Shown here: positions 1-5,075 of the stretch, piece by piece
Numbering within the stretch: position 1 is the first letter of the stretch
Layout of the letters: every line of letters begins with the position of its first letter
Assembly (NCBI GenBank): GCA_023433265.1
Contig: JAEZDR010000044.1
Location: forward strand, 1-6,444
DNA length: 6,444 nt
Direction: 5' to 3'
DNA from: Bacteroidota bacterium
GTDB lineage: Bacteria; Bacteroidota; Bacteroidia; Chitinophagales; Chitinophagaceae
Notes under the pieces: model-generated
Told to the model about the DNA's origin: nothing
The model's database searches: none
Seen by the model: only the letters and a program-made list of their open reading frames with translations
Program-made: the position numbers and the translations under genes

Positions 1-324
1 GCAATCCCACTTCGTGCGAAACTTGTTTCGCTAAGCCTGAGGGGACAACAAACCGCAAAGCGCAGCTTGCGAGGGGTTCATTTGTTTGACACCCCCCTAA
101 TGGGATCGCCGCAGGCAATCCCACTTCGTGCGAAACTTGTTTCGCTAAGCCTGAGGGGACAACAAACCGCAAAGCGCAGCTTGCGAGGGGTTCATTTGTT
201 TGACACCCCCCCCTAATGGGATCGCCGCAGGCAATCCCACTTCGTACGAAACTTGTTTCGCTAAGCCTGAGGGGACAACAAACCGCAAAGCGCAGCTATG
301 CGAGGGATTCATTTGTTTGACACC
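1..324. repeat. Tandem array of a 114-116 bp hairpin-rich repeat (about 2.8 units visible)
   Basis: Unit 1 is 1-114, unit 2 is 115-230, and a partial, more diverged unit 3 runs from 231 to about 324. Units 1 and 2 are identical except for a C tract of 6 (92-97) versus 8 bases. Unit 3 has a G-to-A change at 246, an inserted A near 297-298 and a G-to-A change near 306, then departs completely after CACC at about 324. Each unit can fold into several hairpins: GCGAAA 16-21 with TTTCGC 26-31; CGCAA 54-58 with TTGCG 67-71; GGGGT 73-77 with ACCCC 91-95; and a junction hairpin with TGGGAT 101-106 pairing ATCCCA 118-123 around an inner GCC/GGC pair. The same hairpins recur in unit 2. The array is open at the left edge, so the copy number is unknown. 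No gene is supported in these 324 bases. The repeat family is not one I can name. Confidence 0.95.
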
Positions 325-343
325 TGCCGACTTATCGTCGGCA
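325..343. other. Perfect hairpin replacing the repeat junction hairpin upstream of the nuclease gene
   Basis: TGCCGAC (325-331) pairs perfectly with GTCGGCA (337-343) around the 5-base loop TTATC. It begins exactly where unit 3 of the tandem repeat diverges, in the position held by the TGGGAT/ATCCCA hairpin in the other units. A second GTCGGC copy at 351-356 could compete for the left arm. No T run follows, so it is not a typical terminator. It lies 35 bp before the proposed start of the GIY-YIG gene and could be part of its 5' leader. Function is unknown. Confidence 0.6.
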
Positions 344-378
344 TTCGAATGTCGGCGGCAGTGAAACTAATTGGTTTT

Positions 379-651
379 ATGTGCTTCTATGTCTATATCC
401 TTTACAGCGAAACTTTTAAGAGGTACTATATTGGCCAGACGCAGGATTTGGGTGAGCGGATACATCGGCACAACAATAGGATGGAAAAAGCTACCTCACC
501 TTATGTTCCGTGGACGATTGTGTGGTTTGTAGAAAAGGCAACAAGGGGAGAAGCCATGATCCTTGAAAGGAAATTGAAGAACCTGAACAGGCAAAGGCTG
601 CTTGCTTTTATGGAGAAGTACCCACTTCAACATGACAACTATCAACAATAG
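379..651 (+). CDS. Small single-domain GIY-YIG endonuclease (COG2827/YhbQ-like)
   Basis: The product is 90 residues from the ATG at 379, which matches the usual 80-100 residue length and the typical family N-terminus (M-x-F/Y-Y-V-Y-I-L). In-frame ATGs at 298 and 349 would add a 27- or 10-residue tail, part of it encoded by the tandem repeat, so I reject them. Visible motifs are VYIL (residues 5-8, the GIY position), YYIGQT (16-21, the YIG position), the conserved Arg of the GERIHRHN segment (about R27) and the catalytic-type Glu in ILERKLK (about E63). The catalytic set looks complete. The family cuts DNA with a metal ion; the role of the stand-alone bacterial members is poorly known. There is no clear Shine-Dalgarno sequence, as is common in Bacteroidota. 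The gene sits between the structured repeat array and a tRNA gene, with no partner gene. Confidence 0.9.
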   Translation: MCFYVYILYSETFKRYYIGQTQDLGERIHRHNNRMEKATSPYVPWTIVWFVEKATRGEAMILERKLKNLNRQRLLAFMEKYPLQHDNYQQ

Positions 652-667
652 GGTTATACCTCTTTAG

Positions 668-675
668 TAATTTTG
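668..675 (+). promoter_or_regulatory. Probable -7 element of the tRNA-Ser promoter
   Basis: TAATTTTG matches the Bacteroidetes primary sigma-factor -7 consensus TAnnTTTG exactly and ends 9 bases before the first base of the tRNA, a suitable distance for initiation at or just before its 5' end. No good TTTG-like -33 element is seen 19-21 bases upstream, so the call rests on the -7 match and its position. Confidence 0.5.
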
Positions 676-684
676 AACCTAACC

Positions 685-771
685 GGAGAGATGCCAGAGT
701 GGTTGAATGGGGCGGTCTCGAAAACCGTTATGCGGGCAACCGCATCGGGGGTTCAAATCCCTCTCTCTCCG
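685..771 (+). tRNA. tRNA-Ser (anticodon CGA)
   Basis: A complete 87-nt class II tRNA. The acceptor stem pairs GGAGAGA (685-691) with TCTCTCC (764-770), with discriminator G at 771. The anticodon stem is GCGGT (712-716) with ACCGT (724-728), including one G-T pair, and the seven-base loop CTCGAAA gives anticodon CGA at 719-721, reading UCG serine codons. The long variable arm typical of tRNA-Ser is a perfect TGCGG/CCGCA hairpin (731-735 with 740-744). The T stem is GGGGG/CCCTC with the TTCAAAT loop at 752-758. The 3' CCA is not encoded: the bases after 771 are CAA, so CCA must be added by the tRNA nucleotidyltransferase. Confidence 0.97.
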
Positions 772-781
772 CAAGCAAGTG

Positions 782-810
782 AAGCCCCGCGATAGCGGGG
801 TTTGTTGTTT
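782..810 (+). terminator. Intrinsic terminator after tRNA-Ser
   Basis: CCCCGC (785-790) pairs with GCGGGG (795-800) around a GATA loop, the stem is extended by AAG opposite TTT, and a T-rich stretch follows at 801-810. It lies 13 bp after the tRNA. It is also the only strong hairpin downstream of the histidine kinase gene arriving from the right on the minus strand, so it may serve both convergent units, although the minus-strand side has only a weak T run. Confidence 0.85.
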
Positions 811-850
811 GCCGCTGCCTGCAACCTGTATTGAATTAGTATAGGAACTT

Positions 851-2194
851 CTATCCCTTCTGCGTAAACGGAAGTTCTATGGTAAAAGTACTTCCCTTTC
901 CAAGGGTGCTATCTACCTTGATCTTTCCATTGTGGGCATCTATTACGCTCTTCACGTAACTCATGCCCAATCCAAAACCTTTTACATTATGGATATTGCC
1001 CGTATGGGCGCGGTAGAACTTCTCGAACACCCGCTTCACCGTTTCCTTATTCATACCAATCCCATTGTCTTCAATGCGTAGAATGAAATGCTTGTTGGTG
1101 CAATGGGTAAATATTTTGATGCGGATGGGTTCATTGTCTTTAGAATACTTCACCGCATTATCCATCAGGTTCGAAATAAGGTTAGTGAAGTGTACTTCGT
1201 CTACCGGTACAAGGTCGTTTTTGGCATTCATGAATGGCTCCATCTTACCCTGCTTCTCCTCTAAACGGAGCTTAAAGTTGTCCATCACACCGCTGATGAT
1301 TTCATGGATGTGCATAGGCTGAACATTTAACTTAAACTCTTGCTTCTCCATCAGCGCAGCCTGTAATATGGTTTCCACATGCTTGTTCATGCGGGTATTC
1401 TCTTCTTTGATAATGCCGCTGAAGTAGCCTAGTTTCTCTTTATCAGTTAAAACCTTCTCATTTCTTAACGCATCTACTGCAAGCGAAATGGTGGCAAGCG
1501 GTGTTTTAAACTCATGCGTCATGTTATTAATGAAGTCGCTCTTTATCATGCTCAGCTTTCTTTGCGCAAAGAGCGTTCTAACCGTTACGTAGAATGCAGC
1601 GAGGATAATTAAAGTAAACAGAACTGAAACGGTAACCATCCATGCCAGCGAAGACCAAAGCTGCTCCCGGAAATTAGGAATGATAATGCAGAGATATTCA
1701 GCATCTACCAGTCCTTCCCAAAAGGTACCGCCTTCCGGTTTTATAGGCATAAACCTTCTGCGGAACACCGTGCTGTCCAGGTTCTCTTTTTGGAAGTTAG
1801 GCGACTGCATGACGATGTTGAAATTCTCAAGGTCAGAAAGTACGGCATACTCAAACTTGATATTCTTCAGGCCGTTTTCGGCAAAGGCAGTTGTGAGCTT
1901 CTCCTGGATCTCTTTCCTTGTGTAGCGTTGTGCAACAGAAGGAGGGGAGAGATTGAAGTTATAATTATCCGGAAAGAGGTTCAGGTCCGGGCGGGGCTGA
2001 AATCTTATTTTGGGCCCGAAAGAAGATTGCTTGCTAATGTCCTGAATTACTTTCAGCATGGTTTCGTCCACCCTGAACAGGATACGCTGCTCCTGCACCT
2101 GCAAAAGGTTACGGAACCATGAAACCTGTATGATAATTAAACCCAGTAATGAAAGTGAGATAAGCACCACGATTACCGGAAATATCTTCTTCAT
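851..2194 (-). CDS. Membrane-bound sensor histidine kinase
   Basis: A 447-residue two-component sensor kinase. An N-terminal membrane helix (about residues 5-27) is followed by an extracytoplasmic sensing region (about 28-178) without a recognisable named domain, then a second helix (about 179-204). The HisKA region starts near residue 215, with the phospho-acceptor His in MTHEFKTPL (about H227). The ATPase domain shows the N box NLISNLMDNAVKY (about 338-350), the G1 box DNGIGM (about 376-381), the F box VFEKFY and the G2 box GFGLGMSYV (about 406-414), so all catalytic motifs are intact. No clear HAMP linker is visible. The ATG at 2192-2194 is followed directly by a Lys-Lys-hydrophobic start typical of this class. 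No response regulator gene is adjacent: downstream lies the tRNA gene, and the upstream neighbour is divergent, so its partner must be encoded elsewhere. The signal sensed is not predictable. Confidence 0.95.
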   Translation of the reverse strand: MKKIFPVIVVLISLSLLGLIIIQVSWFRNLLQVQEQRILFRVDETMLKVIQDISKQSSFGPKIRFQPRPDLNLFPDNYNFNLSPPSVAQRYTRKEIQEKLTTAFAENGLKNIKFEYAVLSDLENFNIVMQSPNFQKENLDSTVFRRRFMPIKPEGGTFWEGLVDAEYLCIIIPNFREQLWSSLAWMVTVSVLFTLIILAAFYVTVRTLFAQRKLSMIKSDFINNMTHEFKTPLATISLAVDALRNEKVLTDKEKLGYFSGIIKEENTRMNKHVETILQAALMEKQEFKLNVQPMHIHEIISGVMDNFKLRLEEKQGKMEPFMNAKNDLVPVDEVHFTNLISNLMDNAVKYSKDNEPIRIKIFTHCTNKHFILRIEDNGIGMNKETVKRVFEKFYRAHTGNIHNVKGFGLGMSYVKSVIDAHNGKIKVDSTLGKGSTFTIELPFTQKG

Positions 2195-2200
2195 GTTCTA

Positions 2201-2208
2201 CAAATATA
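2201..2208 (-). promoter_or_regulatory. Probable -7 promoter element of the histidine kinase gene
   Basis: Read on the minus strand this is TATATTTG, an exact match to the Bacteroidetes -7 consensus TAnnTTTG. It ends only six bases before the ATG at 2194, so transcription from it would give a leaderless or nearly leaderless mRNA. No convincing -33 element is found 19-21 bases further upstream. Confidence 0.45.
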
Positions 2209-2248
2209 TACAACGCCTTAGTCCTGTAATAAGTGCGCCAACTATTTA

Positions 2249-2266
2249 CATGCATTTAACTGCATG
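2249..2266. promoter_or_regulatory. 18-bp dyad in the divergent intergenic region (candidate operator)
   Basis: CATGCA (2249-2254) and TGCATG (2261-2266) form a perfect inverted repeat around the 6-bp AT-rich spacer TTTAAC. This is the usual geometry of a dimeric regulator site. It lies between the two divergent start codons, about 55 bp upstream of the histidine kinase ATG and 50 bp upstream of the yqgE ATG, so a bound protein could affect either gene. The regulator is unknown, and a 6-bp dyad can occur by chance in 120 bp. Confidence 0.35.
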
Positions 2267-2316
2267 GTTATTTAGAACTTGTTTCTAACTGTTAACTTTA
2301 ACTATAAAATGCAACT

Positions 2317-2868
2317 ATGGCAGATGTTGGACAGGGTAGCCTTTTGATCTCAGACCCGTTTCTACAGGACCCCAATTTTATGCGGACTGCCATATTGGTA
2401 TGCGAGCACCTGCCAGAAGGCAGCTTTGGGTTTGTCCTGAACCGCCCTTATGAAAAACCGGTTGGCGACGTGGTTGCCGAACTGGAAGGGATAGATTTCC
2501 CGGTGTTTTATGGGGGACCCGTTCAACCCAACACACTGCATTTCATCCATTCCGTACCCGACATTATTCCGGATAGCGTGCGCGTGGCCGAAGGTATTTA
2601 TTGGGGTGGCAGACTTGAGGATATAATGGAGAACATCAAGCTGCAAAAAATTACCCCTGAACAAATTAGATTTTACATTGGTTACAGCGGATGGGGTGAA
2701 GGGCAACTGGACGACGAAATAGCTTCCCGAAGCTGGATCATTACCCCTGCAAACCATCAACTCGTTTTTCATAGCGAGCCGGAACTTATATGGCGCGATG
2801 CTTTGAAAACCATGGGTGGCGAATACCAGCAGATGGTAAATTATCCTATTGACCCGCAGCTTAACTAG
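2317..2868 (+). CDS. yqgE: YqgE/AlgH family protein (DUF179)
   Basis: The product is 183 residues, the normal full length for this family. Family segments are visible in order: GSLLISDPFLQDPNF (7-21), the GSFGFVLNRP motif (35-44), YGGPV (65-69), GIYWGG (93-98) and RFYIGYSGWGEGQLDDEI (118-135), followed by the conserved Trp of SRSWI (about 140). It is a cytoplasmic protein without a signal sequence or membrane helix. The family is widespread; AlgH has been linked to alginate regulation in Pseudomonas, but a biochemical function is not settled. The start at 2317 fits the family N-terminus. The upstream sequence offers only a weak promoter candidate: TAACTTTA at 2293-2300 with TTTA at 2271-2274. 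The next gene starts 38 bp downstream on the same strand. Confidence 0.95.
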   Translation: MADVGQGSLLISDPFLQDPNFMRTAILVCEHLPEGSFGFVLNRPYEKPVGDVVAELEGIDFPVFYGGPVQPNTLHFIHSVPDIIPDSVRVAEGIYWGGRLEDIMENIKLQKITPEQIRFYIGYSGWGEGQLDDEIASRSWIITPANHQLVFHSEPELIWRDALKTMGGEYQQMVNYPIDPQLN

Positions 2869-2906
2869 CAGTGGTCATTGATATATTTACGCCTTAGACC
2901 CTGAGC

Positions 2907-3485
2907 ATGCACCCCCAATTTGTTTACGCCATTATAATCGCCGAGCTGATAGTGCTTCCCATATGGACGTACTATCGATTGAGGCTACAAAAGCAAGCCT
3001 TCACATTACACGAAGGCTCGTTATTATTGTTGGTAGCCAGCATAACCGCAGCAGCGGCGGTAACTATCATTCCCCTTCCGCTTACAAAAGTGAACTTCGA
3101 TCAAAGGACGCCCGTTCACCTTGTGCCCTTCGTGAGGACCTGGCAAAACATTCAGCAGCATATGAAAGCACCGAACGATGTTTCAACCATCATCGTTGGA
3201 AACCTAAGGGACAATATCCTTATGTTTTTACCTATCGGTTTGTTTTTAAAACTAAGTTTTCGAAGCTGTAGTTTCCGGTTTGCCTTTCTCCTTTCATTAT
3301 CTCTTTCTTGCTTCTTCGAGTTCTGCCAGTTTATTGAGCGTTATTTCAAAATTTACCGGTATGTGGACGTAGACGATATTGTCCATAATACCCTGGGCGG
3401 TATCATCGGTTATTTTTTGGCTGTACTTGTACTGCGTGTATTGCTAAAACCATCCCCGCTTCCTAAACACCCAGACCATCCATAG
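2907..3485 (+). CDS. VanZ-like family integral membrane protein
   Basis: A 192-residue membrane protein with about four hydrophobic helices: residues 5-22, 38-57, 103-117 plus 124-142, and 159-179. VanZ-family signatures are clear: NILMFLPIGLFL (103-114), an E-x-x-Q pair in EFCQFI (E138, Q141), and the conserved RYVDVDDIVHNTLGGIIGY block (151-169) with its D-x-D-D and N-T-L-G-G residues. VanZ itself gives low-level teicoplanin resistance in vancomycin-resistance transposons. Most family members in Bacteroidota are stand-alone with unknown roles, and no van genes are nearby, so resistance should not be inferred. It starts 38 bp after yqgE and may share its transcript. The last 42 bp, encoding a Pro/His-rich tail (about LKPSPLPKHPDHP), overlap the convergent corA gene. 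Confidence 0.92.
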   Translation: MHPQFVYAIIIAELIVLPIWTYYRLRLQKQAFTLHEGSLLLLVASITAAAAVTIIPLPLTKVNFDQRTPVHLVPFVRTWQNIQQHMKAPNDVSTIIVGNLRDNILMFLPIGLFLKLSFRSCSFRFAFLLSLSLSCFFEFCQFIERYFKIYRYVDVDDIVHNTLGGIIGYFLAVLVLRVLLKPSPLPKHPDHP

Positions 3486-4541
3486 GGGTATAATGAGCAT
3501 GATGCCCACGGCAATGTAGAAGCCGTTCTTGTCGTGAAGCCAGGGTATGCGGTCGAAGTTCATCCCGAAGATGCCGCCGATTACTGTAGCTGGTGCCAGC
3601 AGGCAGGTAACGATTGCCATCACCTTCATTACTTCATTCATCTTTAGATTCACTTGGCTTAGGTACAGGTCGTTCAGGTTCATCATCATATCACGGTAGT
3701 TCTCCACTACATCGTTCGCCTGTAGAATGTGATCGTAAATGTCCTTGAAATACTTTGTCGTTTTTTCCTGCAATAGATCGCTGTCGCTCCTGATGAACCC
3801 TGAAACCACATCCCTGACGGGCCCGATATTCCTGCGCAGTACAATCAGCTCTTTTTTCAGGCTGTTGATGTGCGCAAGCGACCGGGTATTACTACTGCGG
3901 ATGATCCTTTCTTCCAGTTCTTCTATTTTATCACCCATGCGTTCCAGGACGGTAAAGTAACTGTCCACAATGGTATCTACCAGCGCGTAACATAAGTAAT
4001 CTGCTGTGCTATGCCTCAACTTACTGTTAGGCAACTTTAGTTTTTCCCTTATGTTATTGAACACGTCCCTTGAAGGGTCCTCCTGTATGGTAATCACAAA
4101 ATTGTTCCCAAGCACAATGCTTACCTGTTCCGCTTCTACACAGTTGCTGTTTTTTTCAAGGTAAAGCATGTTCATCAGGCAAAACATCAAGCCTTCTATT
4201 TCATCTGTTTTAGGACGCTGGTTCACACTTAAAATATCCTCTACTATTAAAGGGTGAATAGTAAAGTGGCTGCTTAAGAGCTCAATGTCTTTTTTTCTAA
4301 TACCGTCTATATTTATCCAGCTTATTTCCGGGGTTTCCTTCAATGCAAGCGCTTCCGATAACTCAGCGTATTCAACAATATCCAGTTTAGCACTCGAAAA
4401 GTTGTATGCCGTTATGTGCACTGCCTGTGCCTCTTCACGCGTGGGAAGTACGGTTGGGTTAACGTTAAAGATTTCCCTGGTTCTCCTTGTATTGAAAATG
4501 GGAAAGATATAATTGAGATACCTGTTGGCTTCCTTTATCAT
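3444..4541 (-). CDS. corA: CorA-type magnesium/cobalt transporter
   Basis: A 365-residue inner-membrane divalent-cation channel of the CorA/2-TM-GxN family, at normal length. A large soluble N-terminal domain (about 1-300) contains the long helical stalk in its second half, rich in charged residues (about 190-300). Two C-terminal helices follow at about 304-325 and 340-359. The diagnostic selectivity motif Gly-Met-Asn is present at 326-328 (IGGIFGMNF), followed by a short periplasmic loop, and the protein ends in a basic tail FRKRGWF. Homologues form pentamers that conduct Mg2+, and also Co2+ or Ni2+, and are gated by Mg2+ bound to the cytosolic domain. The ATG at 4541 gives a plausible N-terminus. 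The gene stands alone on its strand, with a possible structured leader upstream (4579-4602). Confidence 0.95.
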   Translation of the reverse strand: MIKEANRYLNYIFPIFNTRRTREIFNVNPTVLPTREEAQAVHITAYNFSSAKLDIVEYAELSEALALKETPEISWINIDGIRKKDIELLSSHFTIHPLIVEDILSVNQRPKTDEIEGLMFCLMNMLYLEKNSNCVEAEQVSIVLGNNFVITIQEDPSRDVFNNIREKLKLPNSKLRHSTADYLCYALVDTIVDSYFTVLERMGDKIEELEERIIRSSNTRSLAHINSLKKELIVLRRNIGPVRDVVSGFIRSDSDLLQEKTTKYFKDIYDHILQANDVVENYRDMMMNLNDLYLSQVNLKMNEVMKVMAIVTCLLAPATVIGGIFGMNFDRIPWLHDKNGFYIAVGIMLIIPLWMVWVFRKRGWF

Positions 4542-4578
4542 GGCAAAGCATATTGCGCCTTAAAAGTACAACCTGCAA

Positions 4579-4602
4579 AAACATTGGCCTATCCAATTGT
4601 TT
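4579..4602 (-). other. Hairpin in the corA upstream region
   Basis: ATTGG (4583-4587) pairs with CCAAT (4593-4597) around a 5-base loop, and the stem continues through AAAC (4579-4582) opposite GTTT (4599-4602) with one bulged T at 4598. Read on the minus strand it is followed by a short T-rich stretch and lies about 37 bp upstream of the corA ATG, so it could be in the corA leader or be a weak terminator. It does not match a magnesium riboswitch class that I recognise. Confidence 0.3.
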
Positions 4603-4729
4603 ACGGCATGGAGAATGAAGCGCTACCGGGGAAATAAAACCACTTTTTTACCTGGACAAGTGATTGGAGAAACAACCATTGAGAGGAGATAAAGGATTGA
4701 GCTTCTAAACCCGGGGCGGCAGATGCAAA

Positions 4730-4757
4730 ATAAAAAGAAGCCGATGGCAGGCTTCTT
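4730..4757 (-). terminator. Intrinsic terminator-like hairpin pointing left, without a matching gene
   Basis: AAGAAGCC (4735-4742) pairs perfectly with GGCTTCTT (4750-4757) around a 7-base loop. On the minus strand the 8-bp stem is followed by a run of T (opposite the A-rich bases at about 4726-4736), the form of an intrinsic terminator for leftward transcription. On the plus strand the stem lies 21 bp before the ATG at 4779 and could instead be a 5' leader hairpin of the small lipoprotein gene. No leftward gene is recognised to its right. Confidence 0.5.
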
Positions 4758-4778
4758 GGCATCAAAGAGAAAAAAGAT

Positions 4779-4964
4779 ATGAAATACTTAGTAATATTGG
4801 TTGCATCGGGATGGTTGTTTTGCAGTTGCGGACAGGGAGAATCGAGAGAGGACAATGCAAGAGGAGAGGATGGACAAATGTATACAGACGAAGGAACAAC
4901 AGATTCCACGAGGCTTGGTAGCGATACTGTAACAACACATCCTGGTACCAACCATATTCAATAA
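4779..4964 (+). CDS. Small predicted lipoprotein, function unknown
   Basis: A 61-residue product starting with a signal peptide: MKY, then a hydrophobic stretch (residues 4-14) and a lipobox-like F-C-S-C with the lipidated Cys likely at residue 17. The mature part is short, acidic, rich in Ser, Thr, Gly and Asp (for example GESREDNARGED), with no aromatic core, so it looks unstructured and membrane-anchored. The start is supported by an A/G-rich stretch AAAGAGAAAAAAG just upstream. No family is recognised. It is followed by a terminator at 5011-5035 and then by a larger lipoprotein in the same direction, so the two may be related in function but are probably transcribed separately. The lipobox has Phe where Leu is usual, which lowers certainty. 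Confidence 0.6.
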   Translation: MKYLVILVASGWLFCSCGQGESREDNARGEDGQMYTDEGTTDSTRLGSDTVTTHPGTNHIQ

Positions 4965-4989
4965 GCCTTAAAGGGAAAATAGTTGGGGA

Positions 4990-4997
4990 TAAGTTTG
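4990..4997 (+). promoter_or_regulatory. Candidate -7 promoter element upstream of the larger lipoprotein gene
   Basis: TAAGTTTG matches TAnnTTTG exactly. Initiation would fall near 5002, just ahead of the terminator hairpin at 5011-5028 and about 75 bp before the ATG at 5076. No clear -33 element is present. A chance match is quite possible because the element has only six fixed bases. Confidence 0.25.
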
Positions 4998-5010
4998 CCC
5001 CGGATACAGC

Positions 5011-5035
5011 GCCGCCCGTATGGGCGGCTTTCTTT
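5011..5035 (+). terminator. Intrinsic terminator between the two lipoprotein genes
   Basis: GCCGCCC (5011-5017) pairs perfectly with GGGCGGC (5022-5028) around the loop GTAT, followed by TTTCTTT (5029-5035). The GC-rich 7-bp stem with a T-rich tail lies 46 bp after the stop codon of the small lipoprotein gene and is most simply its terminator. Confidence 0.85.
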
Positions 5036-5075
5036 ATGGCATAGAATTTACCGTTGAAAGCAAAAAACTAAATCC

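Larger units (their letters stand above)
4542..4778. other. Gene-free stretch between divergent corA and small lipoprotein gene
   Basis: These 237 bp separate two divergent genes. Open frames crossing them lack family resemblance, start context or plausible composition and appear to be chance. They hold the hairpin at 4579-4602 and the leftward terminator-like hairpin at 4730-4757. No exact TAnnTTTG promoter element is seen on either strand, so the promoters of both flanking genes remain unassigned. Confidence 0.5.

Noticed and set aside
1..216. An open frame runs through repeat units 1 and 2 (38 codons per unit) and is in the same frame as the GIY-YIG gene
   Set aside because: It ends at a TAA at 214-216, the differences between units are 1- and 2-base indels, and the sequence is dominated by hairpins; the composition does not look protein-coding. 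The frame agreement arises because +2 and +1 base changes happen to add up to three.
298..378. Longer N-terminus for the GIY-YIG protein from the ATG at 298 or 349
   Set aside because: The extra residues are partly encoded by the repeat and have no counterpart in the family, whose members begin just before the VYIL motif.
2907..3485. Glycopeptide resistance gene vanZ
   Set aside because: The domain is VanZ-like, but no vanA/vanH/vanX or other resistance genes are present, and the family is common in non-resistant bacteria.
4601..4951. 116-codon open frame on the minus strand opposite the small lipoprotein gene
   Set aside because: It is antisense to a better-supported gene, runs through a terminator-like hairpin, and its product is low-complexity Ser/Pro/Phe-rich without any recognisable motif.
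5054..5064. Anti-repeat of a tracrRNA
   Set aside because: The complementarity is only 11-12 bases, lies directly in front of a protein start codon, and is not followed by terminator hairpins within a plausible tracrRNA length. Kept only as a possible mRNA-pairing site.
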